NCBI RefSeq assembly: GCF_963678635.1
Contig: NC_087070.1
Span: 44,683,467-44,747,466 of the forward strand
DNA: 64,000 nt
Source: Symsagittifera roscoffensis
Lineage: Eukaryota > Xenacoelomorpha > Acoela > Convolutidae
Direction of reading: 5' to 3'
Below are positions 23,387 through 34,441 of this stretch, piece after piece. The position numbers and the translations under genes were made by a program. Below the pieces are notes generated by a model, which was not told the origin of the DNA, did not search any database, and saw only the letters and a program-made list of their open reading frames with translations. How positions within the stretch are numbered: position 1 is the first letter of the stretch; every line of letters begins with the position of its first letter.

Positions 23387-23857
23387 TTGTTACGACATAA
23401 AGACTACGGGATCAAACCCACGTGACACCGCTCCGGGCTACATGCCCATTATAGAGTACCGGTGGTGTGGTTCAATGGGAACGTATTCACCTTTTGGTTG
23501 TACCGCGTTAGCTTTCTAAGAAAACTTTAGAAAATTTCCCGGTGCGCTTTCCGAAACGAGGCCTAGCTAAATGAGTAAGGGGGGCCACTAGGGGGACAAA
23601 AAAAAACGAGCAAAAAAGAAAAAGTAAAACACAAAACCAAAAAAGATTAGAAATAGGAACAAAAAAACCACAAAAACACAGATAAGACAGTGGCTTTGAC
23701 TTGCAGATTGGGTGGATCAAAGCTTTATATTAAATAAAATGTTATACCATACTGTTTTCCAATAAGACAGATCGTCTTGATCAAAACAGCAAAGTTGTAC
23801 AGGTGCCCGAGTGTGGGGCGTTTTAAAGGTTTTCAGATAGCTTGTGATATCAGCGGA

Positions 23858-23985
23858 CCACTGGGAGACTTGACTGGAAGAGGTGCCCAGCGAGGTGGGA
23901 AAGTGGACCACAAGAAGGCTCCACCACTGGGAGACTTAACTGGAACAGGTGACCAGCCCAGGGGGAAAGTGTGACCAACCGGCAG
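23858..23985. repeat. Two-copy repeat of about 63 bases
   Basis: Two adjacent segments start ccactgggagactt(g/a)actgga and run through aggtg(c/a)ccag to gggaaagtg. A reverse-complement, diverged counterpart lies at about 53400-53620. It also occurs in the duplicate unit at about 27995-28120. Confidence 0.7.
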
Positions 23986-24544
23986 GTGACCAACCAGCAG
24001 TGTGATCAAAATAGAACAAGGCAAACGGAGGAAGGTTGACGGAGCTTCTGTTTGGTCAAAAGGGTATCCTTAAAATCTATTTTACATTTAGGAAATAGGT
24101 ATAAAATTGCAAAAGCGAATACCCACCGTTTTGAGGAAACGTTTTTACTTGAGCAGAGCTAGGAAACAGGTTCTACAGTTTTCTCTCGAGAGGTTTAGCA
24201 CCCATCGCGCTTGGGGTACTTTTCGACTTAAGTGGGGTGGTAGATAGGGTGGAGGTGAGAAGGGGAGCTGGTTAAGTTAGAGGTTGGTGATTGAAAATTG
24301 TAAAAATGTGGGACCTATTATAGTAACTATACAATCGACGTTGTCGATAAGGTTACATTAGTAGTCCCAGAGTCTGGAACGATCCATCTTTAGACTCAGA
24401 AAAAGAGTTGCAACGCGAGGATATCTAAATTTAAGATCAAATTAAGGTAGGTAACCTGGTCGGATCGGGTGGGGGGATCGGAAATAGACAGTTTTTGGAA
24501 CCGAAAGAAGAATACTCCATAAGAGCGTTAGTAGGGGGAGGAAG

Positions 24545-24871
24545 ACGCGTGACACTCAGGTACCAGCCGTTTTTTTTTTACAAAAGGACGACATTGGTGG
24601 TCTTTGAATTTTGGGTGTACTCGTCCTTCTGCATCTATCATTTTTCTAAATCAGATTTTTTGGGGTTTTTGGATCTAATTTTATTGGCTTTTAACGAATT
24701 GGAGATCATAAGACACTTAGTAACAAGTCGAGTTTCGACTTGCATCGGATTAATAAAGGGAAGGTAATTTCAGGGGGGTTAATAGGTGAAACTTTTGATT
24801 AGTAGGATTGGGTTTTGGTGGGACTTTTTAATACTAGAGCTCAAGAGGGGGTACTGGGAACAGTGATCTAA
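24545..24871. other. Leader segment between unit end and minisatellite
   Basis: Non-coding. Its reverse complement, diverged, is recognisable at about 52570-52880 (for example ttaataaaggga and acttgcatcggat wording). It therefore belongs to the family A leader. Confidence 0.5.
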
Positions 24872-25234
24872 GTGTTTCAACACTCAGGAACAAGAGATCC
24901 GGTTGTCCCAACACCCAGGAACAAGAGACGCGACTGTCTCAACACCAAGGAACAAGAGATCCGACTGTCCCAACACCGAGGAACAACAGATCCGACTGTA
25001 CCAACACTTGTAAGAGGGGTCCTGGGACAGTGCGAGGTGTCCCAACACTTGTGGGAGAGGTCTTGGGACAGTGCGAAGTGTCCCACACTGGTAAGAGGGG
25101 TCTTGGGACAGTGCGAAGTGTTCCAACACTGGTGCGAGGGGTCTTGGGACAGTACGAAGTGTCCCATCACTTGAGCGAGAGGTCATGGGGCAGTGCGAAG
25201 TGTCGCAAGACTTGAGCAGGAAGTCTTGGGACAG
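24872..25234. repeat. Minisatellite, two period classes
   Basis: The left half has four units of about 34 bases built on caacacc-aggaacaagagatccgactgt. The right half has about six units of 44-46 bases built on ggtcttgggacagtgcgaagtgt. The cttgggacagt core is the reverse complement of the actgtcccaag core of the 51767-52489 minisatellite, so both mark the same position in family A leaders. Confidence 0.85.
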
Positions 25235-25236
25235 TG

Positions 25237-28200
25237 CATTATATTACTATAGTTTTTGTTCAGTAGATAAAAATCATCGTATCCATCGGAGATGAATCAA
25301 CCCTTTCCCTGATCTCCTAGCTTCTCATCATCTGAAAACGAATTTAGATGATTTTAATTCAATTCAAGACATAACCGGAAACTGAAAGTTGTTAGAATGG
25401 AGTTTCAGTTTTCCTCCCGACACACTTCCGGATTCTGAAATCCGGACAAAAAGCGGTCTTATCGTCCTTCCCGAAGACTAGCAAAATCGTCACAAAACCC
25501 TTCCTTATTCTCGGGAAGTCTTCGGTAACGGTTGTACAGCTACATTCGCTACAATTCGCACAGCATCTATTGTAATTTCAGTCGTCAATATCACTGTCTT
25601 TGCAAAACTCTGTCCGTAATGTTCTATTCGCGACAATCGTTGTTCTGGTTTTTCTCTGATTTTCAGTTGTAGCGAAGTTTCAAGGCCGTGACGTGTCTTT
25701 ATTTCAGAACGACTGTTCAAAGTTTATTACGTCACGCCAAACTGACCATTCCCGATTCGTTAAATTGTCAGATTAGTACGGCTAATCTGCTAAACCTGCC
25801 AATTTTCCCAGTCTACGGTTACAATAAAAATTCGAATACACCATGCATTTTGGCGCCATTCTGGTTGAAAGTCTCGCAGTCTCCGGGCACCGGGCCTATG
25901 ATTCCGCACTCTCCCACAGATAACGTCGTCATCTCTCTGATTTCGGGGCACGGAAGGTTTCGGTTCGTCCCGAATGTCCCACTGGACCTTCCGCTTCCTC
26001 AATCTTCTTCCGACCAGCATCTTATTGTGTCCTGATATCACGATGAGGGGCTTCGTTTGTCCTCTGCTTTGTGCTCTTTTTCTCGACTAAATTTTGTTTT
26101 GCAGTTTGGTTGTGTTCCGGTTTTTGTGTGTTTTTGTGATTTTTCGGTCAAAATGGCGATTTCTTGTATTTCTCAGAAATGTTCTATTCCAAATTGAAAT
26201 TTTGAAAATTTGAAACTGCTGGAACATTCTGAGCCTCCCTTTCATCACAATTCCGGTACTAACGCGTTTAACGTTCTTTCGACGATCGTCGGAAGATTCG
26301 ACTGTGCCAATCCGGGCAATGGCACAACTTTAAAACCTGATGATGCACAAATGTGCGAAAAAGTTCGTCATTTACTTTTTTTGAAAAACCTCTAACTCAA
26401 AAAATTTTATGTTCTAACAAGTTTTGGACAACAAAGTTAATTCGCTGGAAAGTTTCTACTGTTGATTGCAGGTACTTTTTGCTTTTCCGGAATGCGTCAC
26501 CAACCATTCTTCTTGCTCTCTAGCGGTAACCAGACAACTCTACTTGCGGTAATAAAATCAAAATAGGTCAATTGCGAATAGCAATAGAACTACAGCTAAT
26601 TTTGTTGTCGTTCTCACAATAGTCAATTCGACTGTTGCCGAAATTTCAAAAAAAGCAAAATGAATCTCTTTTTTTTATTATGACCGACTTGCAAATGTGC
26701 CAGTCGATCATATTTGGAAGTTTGACCTTGAGCAACGCAAAAGACGTGAGTTTGGGGTGAAATGGAGTTTTTCAAAAACTCGAATTGAGCATGTCATGCT
26801 CAGGTTTCTCGCGACCACCGAAAATAAGATCAGAAGAATCGAACTACAATCGCGGGAAATTAGTCAAAATTAGCAGCGAGCGGGAAATTGCTATTCGCAA
26901 TTTCCAATACATAATTCGCACGAGAGTAGAGCTGTCTTATTCGAAACAGAATCGCGCGTAAAGAAGAGATATATTAAAAGTGGACCAGAGTGAACCTTCG
27001 GTGGAAAGGTGGACAACCGAAGTCTCCCAATGGTCCAAACATAATTACCCTATTTATGCTAGAGTTACTTGTTAATTTTTTTTACTCAATTCTAGAGGTC
27101 TTGCTGGTATGTGAGTACCCAATTTAAATTTCTTGAGTGTGTTTTATATTGTAATGTTGAGTTAGGGAGAGTTTTTGGGTTGATCCATCTGAAATGGATC
27201 AAAGGTCCACTGTCTAATAAAAGGGAACTATACGTAAGGTTCCGACCCTATTTTTAACGGCGTTGCGTGTTTTAGGTATTTTGAGACCTATGTATTGTGA
27301 CGTTTTTATTTTCTAGATTGGGGGGGGGGGGTATTTTGGTAGTGGCCTTCAAGCTAAAACAAAGGTTTTAGTCTCATGTGGCAAGTGAACCGAATTGGGT
27401 CCGACCGCTTGAGGTCAAAAAACACAAGAGATAGTGTACCTGACTCTTGAGCCAATGCTTTATTCTCATTTGTGACTTAAGTAGGCGACTGTTACATAGT
27501 GTTTTTATGGCGCTCCTGGGTGTTGTTACGACATAAAGACTACGGGATCAAACCCACGTGACACCGCTCCGGGCTACATGCCCATTATAGAGTACCGGTG
27601 GTGTGGTTCAATGGGAACGTATTCACCTTTTGGCTGTACCGCGTTAGCTTTCTAAGAAAACTTTAGAAAATTTCCCGGTGCGCTTTCCGAAACGAGGGCT
27701 AGCTAATTGAGTAAGGGGGGCCACTAGGGGGACAAAAAAAACGAGCAAAAAAGAAAAAGTAAAACACAAAACCAAAAAAGATTAGAAATAGGAACAAAAA
27801 AACCACAAAAACACAGATAAGACAGTGGCTTTGACTTGCAGATTGGGTGGATCAAAGCTTTATATTAAATAAAATGTTATACCATACTGTTTTCCAATAA
27901 GACAGATCGTCTTGATCAAAACAGCAAAGTTGTACAGGTGCCCGAGTGTGGGTCGTTTTAAAGGTTTTCAGATAGCTTGTGATATCAGCGGACCACTGGG
28001 AGACTTGACTGGAAGAGGTGCCCAGCGAGGTGGGAAAGTGGACCACAAGAAGGCTCCACCACTGGGAGACTTAACTGGAACAGGTGACCAGCCCAGGGGG
28101 AAAGTGTGACCAACCGGCAGGTGACCAACCAGCAGTGTGATCAAAATAGAACAAGGCAAACGGAGGAAGGTTGACGGAGCTTCTGTTTGGTCAAAAGGGT

Positions 28201-28679
28201 ATCCTTAAAATCTATTTTACATTTAGGAAATAGGTATAAAATTGCAAAAGCGAATACCCACCGTTTTGAGGAAACGTTTTTACTTGAGCAGAGCTAGGAA
28301 ACAGGTTCTACAGTTTTCTCTCGAGAGGTTTAGCACCCATCGCGCTTGGGGTACTTTTCGACTTAAGTGGGGTGGTAGATAGGGTGGAGGTGAGAAGGGG
28401 AGCTGGTTAAGTTAGAGGTTGGTGATTGAAAATTGTAAAAATGTGGGACCTATTATAGTAACTATACAATCGACGTTGTCGATAAGGTTACATTAGTAGT
28501 CCCAGAGTCTGGAACGATCCATCTTTAGACTCAGAAAAAGAGTTGCAACGCGAGGATATCTAAATTTAAGATCAAATTAAGGTAGGTAACCTGGTCGGAT
28601 CGGGTGGGGGGATCGGAAATAGACAGTTTTTGGAACCGAAAGAAGAATACTCCATAAGAGCGTTAGTAGGGGGAGGAAG
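25237..28679. repeat. Tandemly duplicated 4.15 kb unit, copy 2
   Basis: Near-identical to 21084-24544. It begins directly after the minisatellite of copy 1 and ends at 28679, where it joins a third partial copy that starts in a different part of the unit. No coding sequence is recognised in it. Confidence 0.9.
27507..27522 (+). promoter_or_regulatory. Primer-binding-site-like motif inside unit copy 2
   Basis: Same 16 bases and same flanks as 23371-23386. It is present because the surrounding unit is duplicated; no gag follows it. Confidence 0.5.
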
Positions 28680-29478
28680 GCTTTGTCCTCTGCTTTGTGC
28701 TCTTTTTCTCGACTAAATTTTGTTTTGCAGTTTGGTTGTGTTCCGGTTTTTGTGTGTTTTTGTGATTTTTCGGTCAAAATGGCGATTTCTTGTATTTCTC
28801 AGAAATGTTCTATTCCAAATTGAAATTTTGAAAATTTGAAACTGCTGGAACATTCTGAGCCTCCCTTTCATCACAATTCCGGTACTAACGCCTTTAACGT
28901 TCTTTCGACGTTCGTCGGAAGATTCGACTGTGCCAATCCGGGCAATGGCACAACTTTAAAACCTGATCATGCACAAAAGTGCGAAAACGTTCGTCATTTA
29001 CTTTTTTTTCAAAAAACCTCTAATTTAAGAAATTTTATGTTTTAACAAGTTTTGGACAACAAAGTTAATTCACTGGAAAGTTTCTACTGTTGATTGCAGG
29101 TACTTCTTGCTTTTCCGGAATGCGTCACCAACCGCTCTTCTTGCTCTCTAGCGGCAACCAGACAACTCTACTTGCGGTAAAAATATCAAAATAGGACAAT
29201 TGCGAAAAGCAATTGAACTACAGCTAATTTTGTTGTCGTTCTCAATTTTTTTTAAAAAAAGCAAAATGAACCACTTTTTCTTATAATGACCGACTTGCAA
29301 ATGTGCCAGTCGGTCATATTTGGAAATTTTTTCTTGAGCAACGCAAAAGACGTGAGTTTGGGGTGAAATGGAATTTTTCAAAAATTCGAATTGAGCATGT
29401 CATGCTCACGTTTCTCGCGACCACTGAAAAAATGATCAGAAGAATCGAACTACAATTGAGGGAAATTAGTCAAATTAC
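28680..29478. repeat. Third, partial and more diverged copy of the central region
   Basis: It matches 21893-22709 in the same orientation, with more substitutions than the 25237 copy. Its left edge joins unit copy 2 at an unrelated point. Its right edge stops at gtcaaatta, where the minus-strand ORF3 of the family A element begins (its 3' end). It may represent the 3' terminal repeat of an element. It runs in the opposite sense to the family A 5' region on the right, so it is not an ordinary 3' LTR of that element. Confidence 0.6.
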
Positions 29479-31486
29479 ACAATGGTGTCGACTCAAGTCC
29501 TCGTGTGACACATCCTTGAGTCCCAAGGCCTCCGCTAACTCCTGTCTGCACTCCAAATCCTCCAGATCCAACCCTTTTAATATCGCGTCTTGTTCGCCTA
29601 TGCTGTTCTCTCCATCTTCTTGTCGTCCACACCACTACCGATGAAATGAGCAAACTCTGGGGCGTAGAAGACTCCGCCTCCTCAGCCTCCATCGGTGTGG
29701 ACCCTGGTTGCCTGGTCCGGCTACTCCTTGAACTATATCTCGAACCAGGTCTCGCTCCCAGACGATTGGATAGGGATCTAGGGGCATAGAAAGACGGGAT
29801 CGGGGGTGGACCCAAGGTGAACTGGACCATTTCTAGCAGGTCCGACTCTAGCTGGTTTATGTGTCTCTGGAAGACACCATTTAGCCATTCCGTTCCCTAG
29901 GGCGTGTCGAAGTGAATGCCATCCGAGGATGTATCACGCGGGAGGGACTGTTCCAGCAGGTCGGCCACATCCAGCAACCTCACGGCGAGCACGCTTCTCT
30001 GCTGAATTTGCCTGATTTCCCCATTGAAGGATACAACTCATCTTCTCGTGTAACCTCATCACCTTCCTTGACTCTCCTCTAGACAAATCATTGGTCCTCA
30101 TCATAAGAGTGACCGGGTACATCTTCACCATTTCCAACATCTCCAGGGACGCCAACATCTGCGGTGTCGCCGCCCCAGAAAAGCTCAAGACCTCAACCTG
30201 CCAGTGTGACTGGATCCGCGTCAGCACCCGTATCAAACTGTCCCCTATGATGCTGTCCCCTGAACTGCACCATTGAGTATCCTGGGTTGAGTGAAATATT
30301 CAGCCCAGGCCGCGTCATGGAAACAGTCCCTCCTGGCCCGCTGCACTGCCGTCCAATCCATCAGGTTGTGCCTGTGGTATGCGCCATCTTTATTTTTTTT
30401 ATAACTCGCGATTGTCACGCTCCTAACTGGATGGTCCCTCCAAGTAGGATGTCGCCCTTCTTTCACTGAATCGTCACGTGTTCTCGAATGTAACCTCTCT
30501 TGTAGTACCTTGAGACGTGATGAACCCGACCCAACTTAGCTACTGCTTGTGGTTGAACTAGGGGTATACCCTGGGAGCTTGACCTCCATCAACGGTCGCA
30601 CCGATTGCACATCTAGACTATGCACAGGGGGCAACGGTTCGGGTGGTATCCACACCTCCAGGCCCTCATTCATGTGCTCCTGGGCCGCCCGGTCTAAATT
30701 GAACCGGCCGCTGGGCCTAGCAGCCTCATCCACCTCCATTCGCGATTCAGTTCTCGATGCTGTGGCGGCTGGCTCTCTTGTCCGTGTCCTCTTTTCTTTA
30801 TGTCTCGCGAGCTCTCGTTGTCTTCTCTGGAGCTTCTCTATTTCCGACTTCAGCTGCTCTCGCTGACCCTCTGTTCTTGCAGGTACTCCGCCCTGAGCAT
30901 TCTGAGATCACTCCACGCCTGATCTCTCTCGAGGATCGCCTGATCTCTTTCCAGGTTTGCCTGGTCCCTCTCAAGCTTCGCACCATCCCTGTCAAGGTTC
31001 GCCTTGTCCCTCTCCCTCTGTGCCCTCTCTAGTTCCCTCTTCAGGCTGCTGAGGTCCGGGTATGCCTCCTCTGTCTGTTGAGACCGTATCATGGACGACG
31101 GCCTGCTCGTGGATTGGCCACGAGCCCTGCTGGTGACTGGCGGTGAGTGGAAACTCTCCCGCACCATTGTCTGTGTTGTTACTCAAGCCAGGACTCCTCG
31201 CCAAGTCGAACCCCCTCACGCATCCATCCATATTCCAGGACAACCACCTGGTCTGTTCTTGATTGGATATGCCTTCCGTCGTGTAGCCAACCATCAAAAC
31301 AGCTTCTGTCGCTGATTCTCTGCATTCACCGTGCGCCTCTAACTGAAGGATGGCGTTCAACATCACCGCCATCCTCTCATCGATCTGGGTGTAGTCCAGA
31401 TCCTTCAATTGTTTGTACAGTTCATCGAGCATAGGTCTCTTGAGCGCCTCTGGCATAGATTTCCAAAAGCGATCTGCCATTGTCAC
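29450..31486 (-). pseudogene. ORF3 of family A: coiled coil plus SGNH/GDSL-type hydrolase
   Basis: In sense order, 30992-31486 starts MTMADRFWKSMPEALKR. After a frameshift near 31150, frame 30850-31167 gives a long charged helix of repeated LERDQAN/ERD units, continuing as KSEIEKLQRRQRELARHKEK, a probable coiled coil. After further frameshifts, bases 30262 down to 30230 encode GDSIIGDSLIR, matching the Ser block of SGNH/GDSL hydrolases. Frame 29934-30236 continues VEVLSFSGAATPQML (Gly block) and LMMRTNDLSRG (the GxND block with Gly changed to Arg at about 30097). Bases 29906-29929 encode SSDGIHFD, the DxxH block. The C-terminus is Ser/Thr/Arg-rich. Catalytic Ser, Asp and His positions are thus all visible, though in broken frames. 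It lies where gypsy-like elements may carry env. Confidence 0.65.
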
Positions 31487-31507
31487 AATCTTTAGATGAT
31501 CTCACGT

Positions 31508-31602
31508 GTCAACCAACTCGAGAATTGCCTTGTGAACCAACTTGCGAATTACCTTGTGAACCAACTTGAGAATTACCTTGTGAACCAACTTAAGAACTTG
31601 AG
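31508..31602. repeat. 24-base tandem repeat before ORF3
   Basis: Nearly four units of ttgtgaaccaacttgagaatta(c)c with one or two changes each. In the sense of the family A element it lies immediately upstream of the ORF3 start. A looser repeat (cgagacccccgtgtaccctta-type, three units) lies at about 31918-31985. Confidence 0.8.
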
Positions 31603-31990
31603 AAATGTCTCACTTCGAATGTTGTTGATCGTGAACTTGTTCAAGACCTTTCTTTTTTTTCAAATGAGTGAGGCTAGGTCGTCAACTCAATTTTACAAAT
31701 CAATCTGAAAATAAAAATCAATCTTAGACTAAGAAGTTCTGTTCCTAACCTAAACCCCCCATTATTGTGGTTAAAACATTATCCCTCCATTTGTTTCACT
31801 AAAATAGTTCAATTGGAAGTTTTTTGAGAGCATGCAGATTCATTTAAAGTTTTAGCACCGTCAACTCTTTAAATTATAACTGTCATGCCAATTACGTTAA
31901 AATCCATCTACCTGCTTCGAGACCCCCGTGTACCCTTACTCGAGATCCCCATGTACCCCTAACTCAAGACCTCCATTGTCCACCCGTAGC
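31603..31990. other. Spacer between macro-like ORF and ORF3
   Basis: AT-rich, no coding match, apart from the loose repeat near its right end. Confidence 0.5.
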
Positions 31991-32640
31991 TCAGGCGATA
32001 CTCAAGTAATATTTCTTGTGTAGGTGTACCATTATATCTGTTTCTGCGAAGACCACGTGTAGGATGGCATATAACTCCCTTGGGCTCAACTTGCCCCTGT
32101 TTGGGTCATAAACAGGCATCGAGACCTCCACTATCCCTTTTTCAATCATGAAGTCTCTCAGCCTCGTTAGTGCTAACATCACATTAGTGCTCAGGATCTA
32201 TCGTATTCCTTTCATTGACACTTGTTACCAGAAAGCACAGGTATTTGCCCGGGACTTTTGAAACTGATGGGGGAAGCGCAGCCATTCCTCCCAGCCCCGG
32301 TCTCTGTCTGAATAGAAACTCCACGTTCTGATATTCTCTCTGGAAGTCGGCCTCTAGCCTCAATTTGAAGCTCATGTCCGCCGTTCTACATATCGCGCTA
32401 GTCCTGTCTGACAAAATGAAGTCGCTGTCCGTTATCAGGATGTTCTCCGAGTATTCATTGGGTATTTCAAATTTTGTTTTGAAGTTTCGTCCTATGGTAG
32501 GCTCGGCCTCTTCCTCGTCCAGTTCTAGCCCGCTGGTCTCTCTCACGTCTCTGAGTTTCTTTATCTTCAAGTTTTTGGTGTGGGTAAGTCCTACCCCCAC
32601 TTCCATACAAAAATGTTTATCGACGCCCCGTCGATGATGC
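31991..32640 (-). pseudogene. Macro-domain-like ORF downstream of integrase
   Basis: Frame 32184-32606 contains YSENILITDSDFILSDRTS, an LRLEADFQREYQNVEFLF segment, then GGMAALPPS and GKYLCFLVTSV. Frame 31991-32182 continues with LALTRLRDFMIEKGIVEVSM, then ELYAILHVVFAETDIMVHL. This order (NIL...D.F.l..-Sa, a helix ending f...y-nVe.L..Q, G.vA.L, y..yLVTk, l..lr.f....gi.evsMP, i..vF..TdI.V) matches macro domains of the OARD1-like type, which bind or hydrolyse ADP-ribose derivatives. The usual GCGLD loop after MP is replaced by VYDPNRGKLS, so activity is uncertain even for an intact copy. A frameshift or stop lies between the two frames. The open frame extends upstream of the first Met to about 32640. 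It may be translated with the integrase by readthrough or frameshift. Confidence 0.5.
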
Positions 32641-32943
32641 TGGTTCTATATTGTCTGGCGGTATTTCGAGCGGCCTGTCGGTTGCTGTCCAAACGAAGAG
32701 GGGATTTTCCGTTTTCACGTGTTGTTCTGCTGACACGTCGACCTGCTGGATGCTTTGCTCTTCATCTCCTTTGCTCTTGACATCACGCATCCATTCTAGA
32801 ATTCTCAAGTTTGTGTTCTCCCTCCTCTCTATCTCGCTCTGCTCCAGATCTGTTTCTTGTTCTGGTGTGGAGTAGTCTTCTTGCGGGCAGTGTTTGCTGT
32901 CGTTGATGATTTGCCATTCATCGTCTGCCACCAATTCGCCCAC
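32617..32943 (-). CDS. Acidic linker frame between integrase and macro-like ORF
   Basis: This 108-codon frame follows the integrase stop TAA (32950) in the same reading frame after three codons and has no ATG. It starts SVGELVADDEWQIIND and is rich in Glu and Asp. It may be expressed only if the TAA is read through, or it may be the ancestral integrase tail cut by a new stop. No domain is recognised. Its own stop at 32617 overlaps the start of the macro-like frame, which is shifted by one base. Confidence 0.35.
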   Translation of the reverse strand: MGELVADDEWQIINDSKHCPQEDYSTPEQETDLEQSEIERRENTNLRILEWMRDVKSKGDEEQSIQQVDVSAEQHVKTENPLFVWTATDRPLEIPPDNIEPASSTGRR

Positions 32944-32949
32944 ACTCAG

Positions 32950-34435
32950 TTACTCGTCGCTCAAATCATCAGGCTGTATCTTGTCAATCAAGAAGTCATC
33001 CCCGTACCTATTGTACCTCATGCCTGTCCATTTGCGATTACCACTCCTGGTTCCTGCTGTTATCGGCAATTTTGGTTCCTTCCATTTTGGCACCTCATCC
33101 TGCTCCGGGTTGTTCCAGTCTTCCTCCGCAAAGGATTCTGCATCTGAGCCTGCTTCTATTTCTTCATTATCGTCCATGCTCACGTCTTCGTTGCCATCAT
33201 TCTTTTCCCTGGTGCCTTTTTCGTTCACTTCACATGCTGGCTCTACCAACAGGTACTCTGGTCCCTCCATATTCTGCGGTACGCACCAGTCCTCCGGAGA
33301 TGGGACATGGGGCTTCAGGTTTTCACAATGCGCTGCTCGCCCCGTACTCAAACGGTAGAACCGTCCCCGTTGGTGTACTTCTGTGATCATGAATGGTCCT
33401 CTCCACTTCTTGAGTAGTTTTTTCGTCCCCTTTGGAGGTATGACATTCTGGAACACCCAGACGTATTGGCCCACTGCATATGGTTTAGCCTGAAGTATCT
33501 TTTCATCATATTTCTTCCGCTGCCTCATTTGCGCTTGCGCCGTGTTCCTCCTGCAGAGCTCGTTTAGTTCCTGTTGTCTCTTGACCGCCTCCTTCACATA
33601 AGCTTGAGGCGATGTCTTTTTCTCTTCATTTTCCGGGTAAAAGAATGTTAGGGGCATTGCCCTCTCCTTGCCCGTTAACATCATGAAGGGAATGATTCGT
33701 GTCGTCGAGTGTTGCGTGCTGTTGTACGCCCCCACCACTTGCGGTAGATACTTATCCCAGTCTATCATGTATCTCGAGCAATATACCCTCAGCATGTTCA
33801 CCAATGTCCTGTTCTGTCTCTCCACTAACCCGTTAGTCTGAGGATGGTAAGTCGTCGAGTGCGCTTGAGCAATGTGTGACCTCTTCATCAATTCTTTTGT
33901 CAGGTCACCCACGAAGGCCTTCCCGTTGTCCGACTGAAATGTCATCGGACAACCAAGGTGTTATCAAGTGGTCACAAGTCTCTTCTGCTGAGGCTGTTTG
34001 ACAGGGCACTGCAAACTTTGTAAAGTGCTCTATTATGACCAGTATCTGGTTATATCCCGACTCGGTCATGCAGATCTTCTGATGGTCTATCTGCACAACC
34101 TCGTTGAATTCCGAGCTCTCAACGGACTTGAGTGGGAACTTCATCTTCCGTGGGCCTTTCACTTGTAGACATGCCTGACATGCCTTCACCCATCTCTCGC
34201 AGGCTTTTCTTAATCCGGCCAATCAAACCAGTAGTATTCTCTGTTGCACTTTGTCTATCCCCTCATGCCCCATTTGATCGTGCGATCGGAATAACACCTC
34301 CGTCTGGTACAATTGTGGTATTATGATGAGGTTATGCTTGTGTAGTATCGTTTCCTCATCTTTTCTCCTGCATGCTACCACCCCATCAGCCGTGTGATAG
34401 AGCAAATCCTTCCTTTCCTTGTAGAACTCGCTCAA
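32950..34435 (-). pseudogene. Ty3/gypsy-like integrase, family A
   Basis: In sense order, frame 34223-34435 carries the HHCC zinc-binding N-terminus (RSHDQMGHEGIDKVQQRIL), completed in 33905-34222 by WVKACQACLQVKG. The catalytic core follows, with EVVQIDHQKICMTESGYN (first Asp) and, in frame 32950-33945, MTFQSDNGKAFVG (second Asp) and HPQTNGLVERQNRTL (Glu). A GPY/F-type C-terminal module is visible as KKWRGPFMITEVHQRGRFYRL. The tail is acidic. This is the enzyme that inserts element DNA into the host chromosome. Two breaks, a stop near 34222 and a frameshift near 33950 within the core, prevent a full protein. It follows the leftmost array copy directly and is present only once. Confidence 0.85.
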
Positions 34436-34441
34436 GATCTT

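Larger units (their letters stand above)
21084..24544. repeat. Tandemly duplicated 4.15 kb unit, copy 1
   Basis: Bases from cattatattactatag (21084) to gtagggggaggaag (24544) recur at 25237-28679 with very few differences. The offset is 4153 bases, so the repeated unit was 21084-25236, including the minisatellite at its right end. Differences include the G-run length (18 against 12), a six-base insertion near 25925 in copy 2, and a deletion of about 19 bases near 27458. Confidence 0.9.

Noticed and set aside
24872-25234. CRISPR-like array
   Set aside because: Units are contiguous and of uneven length without unique spacers; it is a minisatellite in a eukaryotic retroelement leader.
29934-30236. 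ORF3 C-terminal region as an env glycoprotein
   Set aside because: No signal peptide, transmembrane segment or Cys-rich ectodomain was seen; SGNH blocks fit better.
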